DNA of 6,098 nucleotides. Origin: Eubacterium sp. GTDB taxonomy: Bacteria; Bacillota; Clostridia; Lachnospirales; Lachnospiraceae. The position numbers and the translations under genes are program-made. The notes beneath the pieces are model-generated. The model had not been told where the DNA came from, ran no database searches, and saw nothing but the letters and a program-made list of their open reading frames with translations. Of the stretch, positions 1 through 6,098 are shown piece by piece; position 1 is the first letter of the stretch, and the number at the start of each line of letters is the position of its first letter. Where the stretch lies: the NCBI GenBank assembly GCA_021442545.1, contig JABUSX010000422.1:1-6098 (forward strand), written 5' to 3'.

Positions 1-31
1 CAACAAGCACTTTTTTTATTTCCGTCCTCAT
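1..31 (-). CDS. 5' end of a downstream gene, cut by the window edge (possible nucleotide-binding protein)
   Basis: Only ten codons are visible: M R T E I K K V L V. The ATG overlaps the TGA of the SIS gene in an ATGA arrangement. A Shine-Dalgarno sequence GAAGGA lies 10 nt upstream, inside the end of the SIS gene, which is the classic layout for translational coupling. A basic start followed by a short hydrophobic strand (KKVLV) fits the first beta strand of a Rossmann-type nucleotide-binding protein. From memory of gene order in Lachnospiraceae, a HI0933-type FAD-dependent oxidoreductase often follows this kind of SIS/RpiR gene, but ten residues cannot establish that. The start is well supported; the product is not. 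Confidence 0.62.
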   Translation of the reverse strand, partial: MRTEIKKVLV

Positions 32-825
32 TCTTTATAATTCCTTCGGCTTTGACTGTCCGGATCTTTCAGTTCTGTTACCGGTTCTTCTCTGACAGCA
101 TCGATTTCATCACCCTGATAGGGTCCGAAAGCATCTGAATAGGTTTCGATCTCATGCAGATAGGCGGCCACTTCTTTCTGTCTGTTGATGCACAGGGACA
201 CGATCAGAGCATTAATAATACTCATCGGCGCCACAAGTGAGTCCACGATTGAAACCATATCGCTCCTTGCCAGAAGGTTGCAGGATGAATAAAGATTCAT
301 CGGTGAATTTTCGCTGTCGGTAATGGAAATGGTGCGTGCGTTCCGTGAATTGGCAAATTCCATTGCCTTCAGAACCCGCATGGAATAACGCGGAAAACTG
401 ATTCCGATCAGAACATCCCGGCTGTTTATGCGAATCAGCTGCTCAAAGATCTCATTCGCACTGTTCGTTGAAATAAGCCGTACATCCGGCAGGATCTGAC
501 GCAGATAAAATGCCAGAAAAGATGCAAGAGGGGCACAGCTTCGAATGCCCGCAATATAGACAACTCCCGCGGAAAGAAGCGTATCCACAGCCTGGCTGAA
601 GACGTCCGGATCCAGATGTTCCATCGTAATACGGATCTTTTCCATATCCCCGGCCATCACCATATCCGGAACTTTTTCCTGCGGAATCTTACCATAAGAA
701 AGGTCGACCTCACGCGCCAGTGCAACCTGTGCACCGACGTATGCTTCGACCTCTTTCCGTTTCTTTTTATCTGCCCGTCTGCGCGGACTCAGCCGCGCAA
801 ACAGACCTCCATTTTTTTCTTCCAT
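28..825 (-). CDS. MurR/RpiR-like SIS-domain protein lacking the helix-turn-helix
   Basis: The 265-residue protein resembles the C-terminal sugar-phosphate-binding (SIS) half of MurR/RpiR regulators. The SIS fold covers about residues 75-225. Its phosphosugar-type loops include GIRSCAPL (93-100) and GISFPRYS (141-148), followed by a core segment with TISITDSENSP (165-175). Family members are usually about 280-290 residues with an N-terminal helix-turn-helix of about 75 residues. Here only a short basic segment precedes the linker (RLSPRRRADKKKRKE, 11-25), and I see no helix-turn-helix. The start lies 16 nt after the ilvC stop, so there is no space for the missing domain upstream. The region before the ATG has no clear Shine-Dalgarno sequence, so translation may depend on ribosomes finishing ilvC. 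A charged tail (about 236-265) follows the SIS domain. The ligand is unknown, and DNA binding is doubtful. It could be a degenerate regulator or a pure metabolite-sensing partner. Confidence 0.85.
   Translation of the reverse strand: MEEKNGGLFARLSPRRRADKKKRKEVEAYVGAQVALAREVDLSYGKIPQEKVPDMVMAGDMEKIRITMEHLDPDVFSQAVDTLLSAGVVYIAGIRSCAPLASFLAFYLRQILPDVRLISTNSANEIFEQLIRINSRDVLIGISFPRYSMRVLKAMEFANSRNARTISITDSENSPMNLYSSCNLLARSDMVSIVDSLVAPMSIINALIVSLCINRQKEVAAYLHEIETYSDAFGPYQGDEIDAVREEPVTELKDPDSQSRRNYKE
41..47 (-). promoter_or_regulatory. Ribosome binding site of the gene at the left edge
   Basis: GAAGGAA on the minus strand, inside the last codons of the SIS gene, lies about 10 nt before the ATG at 31-29. 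It supports that ATG as a true start and argues for translation coupled to the SIS gene. Confidence 0.6.
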
Positions 826-841
826 GTAGATGAAAACCGGA

Positions 842-1916
<1,075 letters not shown>

Positions 1917-1946
1917 GGAATCTTTTTCAAAAAAGCATATATTCTT

Positions 1947-2447
1947 TTACTTAAGATAGCGGACGTCATCCATGCCGCGGGACAATCCGGTCATGCCTGT
2001 CCGGGCAAGTTCCAGAATTTCATAACCCTGCAGAAGCATGAGAAAAGCTTCCAGCTTGGAATGTTTATTGATAAGCTGGATGATCAGGGACCGTGTGCTG
2101 ACGTCCACGATCTCGCCTCCGAACTCATGCGTCAGCGTAATAATATTCTGACGCTGTTCAGGGCTGACCCGGACTTTGATCAGAACAAGCTCCCGGTTCA
2201 CACTGTTTTCCGGATCCAGCACCTTGATATCACGGACATCTTCCTGCTTGGCAAGCTGCTTCGTAATCTGTTCAAGTACCTGATCATATCCTGTGGCAAT
2301 AACCGTCATGCGTGAATAGCGGGGATCCGCCGTCTCTCCGACGGTAAGACTGTCGATGTTATATCCGCGGCGGCTGAACAGACCGGCAACACGTGCAAGT
2401 ACACCGGAGGTGTTATCAACAAGTATGGACAATACACGCTGTTTCAT
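1947..2447 (-). CDS. ilvN: Acetohydroxyacid (acetolactate) synthase small regulatory subunit
   Basis: This is the regulatory subunit of acetohydroxyacid synthase, which activates the catalytic subunit (IlvB-type) and makes it sensitive to valine. The 166 residues are typical of the family. An N-terminal ACT domain (about 2-78) begins MKQRVLSILVDNTSGVLARV and continues GLFSRRGYNIDSLTV (22-36), the conserved effector-binding region. The C-terminal domain (about 84-160) contains EFGGEIVDVS and ends near the conserved ARTG. An in-frame TTG at 2552 would add 35 residues, but those do not resemble the family and would run through the terminator-bearing leader. I chose the ATG at 2447, which has AAAGGA 6 nt upstream. 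No catalytic subunit gene lies beside it: upstream is pheA and downstream is ilvC. IlvB must be encoded elsewhere. The symbol ilvH would be equally valid. Confidence 0.95.
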   Translation of the reverse strand: MKQRVLSILVDNTSGVLARVAGLFSRRGYNIDSLTVGETADPRYSRMTVIATGYDQVLEQITKQLAKQEDVRDIKVLDPENSVNRELVLIKVRVSPEQRQNIITLTHEFGGEIVDVSTRSLIIQLINKHSKLEAFLMLLQGYEILELARTGMTGLSRGMDDVRYLK

Positions 2448-2453
2448 GCTGTA

Positions 2454-2459
2454 TCCTTT
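2454..2459 (-). promoter_or_regulatory. Ribosome binding site of ilvN
   Basis: AAAGGA lies 6 nt before the ATG at 2447 and fixes the ilvN start against the longer TTG-started reading frame. It sits only 3 nt downstream of the last uridine of the leader terminator. It is transcribed only when RNA polymerase passes that terminator. Confidence 0.75.
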
Positions 2460-2462
2460 CTG

Positions 2463-2498
2463 AAATAAAAATCCGGAATTCTGCTCCCGGCATTCCGG
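2463..2498 (-). terminator. Rho-independent terminator in the ilvN leader (attenuator)
   Basis: On the minus strand, CCGGAAT (2498-2492) is complementary to ATTCCGG (2479-2473). This gives a perfect 7-bp stem over a 12-nt loop that can gain two further G-C pairs. It is followed directly by ATTTTTATTT (2472-2463). The hairpin lies between the promoter and the start of the gene it precedes, not after a gene, which is the position expected of an attenuator. The stem is modest and the U-tract is interrupted by one A, so it may leak. It may also serve as the 3' end for read-through from pheA. Confidence 0.7.
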
Positions 2499-2614
2499 TA
2501 CGGAAAATAAGCTCCTGTTTTCCGGTTTCAGATCGCTGCTTTCCGCAGCCAATCCGGATTTTCAGAATCACCCGCTTTCGGCAGAAAGAACTGAAGATCT
2601 GAAAACCATTTTTT

Positions 2615-2643
2615 AATATACTTCCCGCTGTTTTTTTTGTCAA
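2615..2643 (-). promoter_or_regulatory. Strong sigma-A-type promoter for the ilvN-ilvC unit
   Basis: On the minus strand TTGACA (2643-2638) is a six-of-six match to the -35 box. After a 17-nt spacer comes TATATT (2620-2615), a five-of-six match to the -10 box. The -35 box overlaps the TGA stop of pheA, and the spacer begins with an A-run. The expected transcription start is about 2608, leaving a leader of about 160 nt before ilvN. This is the best promoter match I found in the window. Confidence 0.8.
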
Positions 2644-3767
2644 TAATTACCAAGGAGACGCATGCCTTCTGCTTCTTCCTCGATTCCCCGCAGGGCATTC
2701 CGGACGGCATCGTCGCGAAGATTGCCTTCAAAATCGATAAAGAACCGATACTCAAAGGGCTTATCCGGAATCGGCCGTGATTCGATCTTGGTCACGGAGA
2801 TTCCGTTATACGTAAAATGACCCAGTATCCCGTACAAGGTACCGCAGACATTCGGAAGTTCAAAACAGATGCTGATCTTTTTCGCCGACCGTACGAACAT
2901 AGGGTTGTGCGAAATAATAATAAAGCGGGTGGCATTCCGGTCGCTTGTGATCTTTTCCTGCAGGATTTCCAGTCCGTAATATGCCGCTGCGCTGCGGCTC
3001 GCGATGGCTGCCTGATCCTGCCTGCCGTCGCGGGCAACTTTTTCGGCAGCAACGGCTGTATTCAGAAGCTCCTTTCTCTTCCACTCCGGATGCATATCCA
3101 GAAAAATACGGCACTGCCGCAGTGCCTGCGGATGTGAATAAATCGTCCGGATCTGCTGCTTTGAGGATCCCGGCACGCCAAGCAGCACGTGGTCGATCGG
3201 CATAGTGATCTCACCTACGATATAATTATTATAATCAAAGAGCATATCATAGACATCCGAAACAATGCCGGCCGTTGAATTTTCAATCGGAAAGACGGCA
3301 AAATCCGCATTTCCGGAAGAAACTTCCTCCATAGCCTCACGCCAGGTTTCTACATCTTTGCTCTTGACGGATGAATCAAAAAAAGAATGCAGGGCTTCAT
3401 CCGTATAAGCTCCTTTGATTCCCTGAAATACAACATGAGCGTTGTGAAAATATAACTTTTCCGTCAGAGCATACGGAAAAGGCAGCGTTACACCGTTTTC
3501 CGTCAGGAGCTGGTACTGCCGTTTCCGGCTGATCGCCATGATCTGGTTATAAAGTTCTTTGAGGCTTTTCCTCAGGAAATCATCCGGGGCATTCTGTGAA
3601 ACGGCTTCCAGTTTCTGCTGCTCCCGTTCCGGATCAAAGACCTCTCTGCCGCGGCGGATCTTATCTTCCGCCACATGTTCGGCAATATTCATTCTCTGAA
3701 GAAACAGATCCACGATCTGCCTGTCTACTTCATCGATCTGCTTTCTGTATGTTTCAAGTTCCGACAT
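2640..3767 (-). CDS. pheA: Bifunctional chorismate mutase / prephenate dehydratase (P-protein)
   Basis: This cytoplasmic enzyme converts chorismate to prephenate and then to phenylpyruvate for phenylalanine synthesis. Three domains are visible in 375 residues. The AroQ-type chorismate mutase domain (1-88) keeps the residues equivalent to the E. coli active site: Arg8, Arg25, Lys36, Asp45, Arg48, Glu49 and Gln84. The prephenate dehydratase domain (about 111-287) has VFQGIKGAYTDEA, PIENSTAGIV (160-169), SHPQALRQC (211-219) and the catalytic NATRF (278-282). The ACT domain (about 297-375) carries the phenylalanine-site motif ESRP (329-332). The other half of that site, GALV in E. coli, reads GTLY (309-312). 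Feedback inhibition by phenylalanine is expected from the family. The start is set by GAGGA 6 nt upstream. It lies 30 nt after the ATPase gene with no visible promoter between. Confidence 0.97.
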   Translation of the reverse strand: MSELETYRKQIDEVDRQIVDLFLQRMNIAEHVAEDKIRRGREVFDPEREQQKLEAVSQNAPDDFLRKSLKELYNQIMAISRKRQYQLLTENGVTLPFPYALTEKLYFHNAHVVFQGIKGAYTDEALHSFFDSSVKSKDVETWREAMEEVSSGNADFAVFPIENSTAGIVSDVYDMLFDYNNYIVGEITMPIDHVLLGVPGSSKQQIRTIYSHPQALRQCRIFLDMHPEWKRKELLNTAVAAEKVARDGRQDQAAIASRSAAAYYGLEILQEKITSDRNATRFIIISHNPMFVRSAKKISICFELPNVCGTLYGILGHFTYNGISVTKIESRPIPDKPFEYRFFIDFEGNLRDDAVRNALRGIEEEAEGMRLLGNY

Positions 3768-3797
3768 GTGTTATCCTCAGTTTATGCAGTATCTTTC

Positions 3798-5108
3798 TTA
3801 CTTTGCCTGCATAGACAGCAGGTGTGTGACATACTGTTCTGCCGTGCGCCCGGATATTCCTCCGTGGCTCAGTTCCCAGGCATTTGCACCGCGGCGAAGC
3901 TCTTCATCACTCATCGTGATGCCGGCCCGGCGCGCCAGTCCTTCCACGATCCGGAAATATTCCTGCTGTCCGGGTTTGGAAAAGCTGATCGTAACACCGA
4001 ACCGATGCACGAGAGAGAGTTTTTCTTCGATCGTATCTGAACGATGCATTCCGTTATCATTCTCTACATCGTCCCGGTCCTTCCAGGTTTCCCGGATGAG
4101 GTGACGGCGGTTTGAAGTCGCATAGATCAGAACATTTTCCGGTCTTGTCTCAACACCGCCCTCAATGACCGCTTTAAGGAATTTATACTCGATTTCAAAT
4201 TCCTCAAAGGAAAGATCGTCCATATAAATGATGAATTTATAATTACGGTTTTTGATGGCTGCGATCACATTGGAAAGATCCCGGAACTGATGCTTATAAA
4301 TCTCGATCATACGCAGTCCGCAGGGATAAAATGCATTGACAATTGCCTTGATACAGGTCGATTTTCCGGTTCCCGAATCCCCGAAAAGAAGACAGTTGTT
4401 CGCCTTTCTTCCTTCCACAAACGCCTTCGTGTTTTCAACGAGCTTCTGTTTCTGGATCTCGTAGCCGATGAGATCATCCAGAACGACTTCATCCATATTA
4501 TTGATCGGACGGAACCGGATCCGGCTGTTCTCTTCGGAAAAGAACCGGAACGCCTTGTTCAGTCCGAACATGCCGACTCCGTAGTCCTGGTAAAAACCGG
4601 TAATAACGTCGAAAAAGCTCTCTTCATTCTCTGACCCGGCAAGACGGATGCTGAGTTTCCGGACTTTCTCGCTTACGTTTTTGTTGTACATCAGTTCCGG
4701 CTTTTCGATTGCCTTATAGTCCGTAATCGTGCGGAAACAGCTGATCCCGAGTTTTTCTTCCAGCCACGAAAAATCGTAGTGAAACAAATCACGGAAAATC
4801 CGGTAGTCATTTTTTGCAAACGAATTGACGCTCCCGTTTCCGGCTCCCATTTTTTCACAGGTCAGCGTGAACGGATTTTCGTCCGTGATCAGCAGAAAAG
4901 TCAGATAGTTCTGCCAGAGATTCCGGTCAAACGCATAATCTGTGGAAACGACGAGGATCCTCTTCAGCTGCGTATAGCACCGTGTAATGAGTACATCCTT
5001 CGTTTGAAGATCATGAGAAGCACAGCGGCAGATATCCCCCATCTGCATCAGAATCGAATCTTCAGGCATATCTCCGTATAAGATCAGTTGGGACAAGAGA
5101 TGATCCAT
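3798..5108 (-). CDS. P-loop AAA-type ATPase, DUF815-like
   Basis: This 436-residue cytoplasmic ATPase looks like the DUF815 family. The biological role of that family is not established. The C-terminal half (about 205-436) is the ATPase: Walker A GDSGTGKST (243-251, Lys249), Walker B FIIYMDDLSFEE (292-303, Asp297 and Asp298), sensor-1 region IYATSNRRH (328-336, Asn333), an arginine in LVHRFG (366-371) as candidate finger, and GISGRTAEQY (417-426) as sensor-2-like. The N-terminal 200 residues match no domain I know; they contain aromatic-rich helices and no membrane segment. GGAGG 6 nt before the ATG makes the start firm. It sits 15 nt after pyrI and 30 nt before pheA, so it is probably co-transcribed with both. 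Nothing in its sequence links it to either pathway. All ATPase motifs are intact. Confidence 0.88.
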   Translation of the reverse strand: MDHLLSQLILYGDMPEDSILMQMGDICRCASHDLQTKDVLITRCYTQLKRILVVSTDYAFDRNLWQNYLTFLLITDENPFTLTCEKMGAGNGSVNSFAKNDYRIFRDLFHYDFSWLEEKLGISCFRTITDYKAIEKPELMYNKNVSEKVRKLSIRLAGSENEESFFDVITGFYQDYGVGMFGLNKAFRFFSEENSRIRFRPINNMDEVVLDDLIGYEIQKQKLVENTKAFVEGRKANNCLLFGDSGTGKSTCIKAIVNAFYPCGLRMIEIYKHQFRDLSNVIAAIKNRNYKFIIYMDDLSFEEFEIEYKFLKAVIEGGVETRPENVLIYATSNRRHLIRETWKDRDDVENDNGMHRSDTIEEKLSLVHRFGVTISFSKPGQQEYFRIVEGLARRAGITMSDEELRRGANAWELSHGGISGRTAEQYVTHLLSMQAK

Positions 5109-5123
5109 AATCCGCCTCCGATG

Positions 5124-5555
5124 TCAGCGTTTCTCGTGGAATTTTTCTTCACAATAACGACAGCGGTAAACCGCCTTCTCCGGATCCGTCAGAATGAAAA
5201 TCTGATCCAGTTCCTGCTCGATGGATGTAATGCAGCGCGGATTTCTGCATCGGATCACATTACGGATCTCCTTGGGCAGAGTAAGCTGCTTCTTCTCAAC
5301 GATCTCGCCGTTCTGAATTACATTTACGGTGATATTCCGATCAATAAAGCCGACGATTCCCATATCAAGACGGTCGATCGGACATTCCACCTTCAAAATG
5401 TCCTTTTTCCCCATTTTTTCACTTCTTGCATTTTTGATAATGGCAACTGTGCAATCCAGCTGATCCAGCTTCAGATCGTGATAAATTGTCATGGCTTTTC
5501 CGGCTTTGATATGATCCAGTACAAATCCGGTTTCAAGTTCTCCTACGTTCAGCAT
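5124..5555 (-). CDS. pyrI: Aspartate carbamoyltransferase regulatory chain
   Basis: This is the nucleotide-binding, non-catalytic subunit that links PyrB trimers and gives aspartate carbamoyltransferase its allosteric control by CTP and ATP. The 143 residues are slightly shorter than the E. coli chain of about 150. The N-terminal allosteric domain (about 1-95) contains GFVLDHIKAGKA (10-21), including the DHI segment and lysine of the effector site. The C-terminal zinc domain has all four ligands, Cys103, Cys108, Cys132 and Cys135, in the usual CX4C...CX2C pattern. The zinc site holds it to the catalytic chain. The start has AGGAAGG 8 nt upstream, and the gene begins 3 nt after the pyrB stop. 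The pyrB-pyrI order is the usual one. Whether this chain responds to CTP as in E. coli cannot be read from the sequence. Confidence 0.97.
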   Translation of the reverse strand: MLNVGELETGFVLDHIKAGKAMTIYHDLKLDQLDCTVAIIKNARSEKMGKKDILKVECPIDRLDMGIVGFIDRNITVNVIQNGEIVEKKQLTLPKEIRNVIRCRNPRCITSIEQELDQIFILTDPEKAVYRCRYCEEKFHEKR

Positions 5556-5558
5556 GAC

Positions 5559-6098
5559 TCATACCTTCCTTTCCAGCAGTGTAAATATAAGGGCTTCTCT
5601 CATATACATACCCATTTCCACCTGACGGAAATAGGCGGCGCGCGGATCCTTATCCACCTTAACGGAGATCTCATTGACACGCGGAAGCGGATGCATGACG
5701 TACATATCCTCCGGAGCCATGGTCATCTTCTCCGTATCCAGAATATAAAAATCTTTCATGCGCACATAATCGTCTTCATTGAAGAAACGTTCTTTCTGAA
5801 CCCTTGTCATATACAGAATATCCAGTTCCGGAAGTGCCTCTTCCAGACGAATGACCTCTTTGTAAGGAATGTTATTTGCCTTCAGAACATTTTCCTTCAC
5901 ATAAGACGGAATACGAAGTTCTTCCGGAGAGATCAGTATAAAACGGACATTCGGATATCTCGTCATGGCACTGATCAGAGAATGAACGGTACGGCCGAAC
6001 TTCAGGTCGCCGCAGAGTCCGATCGTCAGATTATCCAGTCTTCCTTTCAGGGAGCGGATCGTATGCAGATCACCAAGCGTCTGCGTCGGGTGCTGATG
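5559..6098 (-). CDS. pyrB: Aspartate carbamoyltransferase catalytic chain, C-terminal part (cut by window edge)
   Basis: The reading frame is open to the right edge and gives the last 179 residues. The family length is about 305, so roughly 125 N-terminal residues lie outside. The enzyme joins carbamoyl phosphate and L-aspartate, the committed step of pyrimidine synthesis. The visible part starts at [14 protein letters not shown] with the carbamoyl-phosphate-binding HPTQ motif. It then has [12 protein letters not shown], with the arginine equivalent to E. coli Arg167; TRVQKERF, equivalent to the Arg229/Gln231 aspartate site; and [11 protein letters not shown], equivalent to the Leu267 loop. 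The methionine encoded at 5966 is internal and not the start. The TGA lies 3 nt before the pyrI ATG, so the two chains should be made together. No defect is seen in the visible part. Confidence 0.97.
   Translation of the reverse strand, partial: HQHPTQTLGDLHTIRSLKGRLDNLTIGLCGDLKFGRTVHSLISAMTRYPNVRFILISPEELRIPSYVKENVLKANNIPYKEVIRLEEALPELDILYMTRVQKERFFNEDDYVRMKDFYILDTEKMTMAPEDMYVMHPLPRVNEISVKVDKDPRAAYFRQVEMGMYMREALIFTLLERKV

Larger units (their letters stand above)
2448..2608 (-). ncRNA. Structured 5' leader RNA of ilvN-ilvC, candidate attenuator or riboswitch-like element
   Basis: From the predicted start near 2608 the RNA could fold as follows. P1 pairs 2607-2596 (GGTTTTCAGATC) with 2534-2524 (GATCTGAAACC), 11 bp with one bulged T. 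Inside P1, TTCAG (2595-2591) pairs with CTGAA (2565-2561) and encloses the hairpin CTTTC-TGCC-GAAAG (2588-2575). A second hairpin, GCTGC-GGAAA-GCAGC (2549-2535), abuts P1, giving a three-way junction. Between the two arms lies the self-complementary AATCCGGATT (2560-2551). Next, CGGAAAA (2524-2518) can pair with TTTTCCG (2507-2501), then comes the terminator. Alternatively TTCCG (2505-2501) can pair with CGGAA (2497-2493), which removes the 5' half of the terminator. No T-box motif (GGTGGNACCGCG type) or run of Val/Leu/Ile codons is visible. The pairings are seen directly; the regulatory role and any ligand are inferred. Confidence 0.6.

Noticed and set aside
1922..1935. Palindrome of the CTTTTTTGAAAAAG type after ilvN as a terminator
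   Set aside because: It consists almost entirely of A-T pairs with no room for a loop and no following U-run; probably composition of the AT-rich gap.
2448..2552. N-terminal extension of IlvN from an in-frame TTG at 2552
   Set aside because: The extra 35 residues do not resemble the family and would be encoded by the terminator hairpin; the ATG at 2447 has a good ribosome binding site.
2448..2608. T-box riboswitch
   Set aside because: The conserved T-box bulge sequence of the GGTGGNACCGCG type is absent, and I could not find a specifier stem; the leader is also short for a T-box.
2568..2609. 13-residue leader peptide MVFRSSVLSAESG as an ilv attenuation peptide
   Set aside because: It has only two Val and one Leu and no Ile, no proper Shine-Dalgarno sequence, and its ATG coincides with the predicted transcription start.
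3596..4104. Overlapping plus-strand open frames around the pheA/ATPase junction
   Set aside because: They overlap each other and run antisense across two confident genes; no domain, no ribosome binding site.
4290..4634. 114-codon plus-strand open frame opposite the ATPase
   Set aside because: It lies opposite the Walker A region of an intact gene; no recognisable product.

Overview
The window is a compact, moderate-GC stretch in which every convincing gene lies on the minus strand. It therefore reads right to left as pyrB (partial) - pyrI - AAA ATPase (DUF815-like) - pheA - [promoter and structured leader] - ilvN - ilvC - SIS-domain protein - start of one more gene. The gene types, strong GGAGG-like ribosome binding sites, consensus sigma-A promoter and a fused chorismate mutase/prephenate dehydratase point to a member of the Clostridia. 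Lachnospiraceae-like is my best guess. It is an inference from gene content, not from a marker gene.

Region 6098-3768 holds the last 179 codons of the aspartate carbamoyltransferase catalytic chain, its zinc-binding regulatory chain, and a P-loop ATPase. Gaps are 3 and 15 nt, and each internal start has a good Shine-Dalgarno sequence. pheA follows after 30 nt with no visible promoter or terminator between, so pyrB-pyrI-ATPase-pheA looks like one transcription unit joining pyrimidine and phenylalanine synthesis.

Region 2643-2448 is the most interesting part. A near-perfect promoter (TTGACA, 17 bp, TATATT) overlaps the pheA stop codon. It would launch a leader of about 160 nt that can fold into a three-way junction followed by two mutually exclusive arrangements: a Rho-independent terminator just before the ilvN ribosome binding site, or a hairpin that takes up the 5' half of that terminator. 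I see no T-box sequence and no convincing branched-chain leader peptide, so this is a candidate attenuator or riboswitch-like element of a type I do not recognise.

Region 2447-842 holds ilvN (regulatory subunit of acetohydroxyacid synthase, with no ilvB beside it) and ilvC (ketol-acid reductoisomerase), consecutive steps of valine/isoleucine synthesis. Region 825-1 holds a MurR/RpiR-like SIS protein that has no room for, and no trace of, the usual helix-turn-helix. Its stop codon overlaps the ATG of a further gene that runs off the left edge, with N-terminus MRTEIKKVLV.

No tRNA, rRNA, CRISPR array, insertion sequence or prophage gene was seen.
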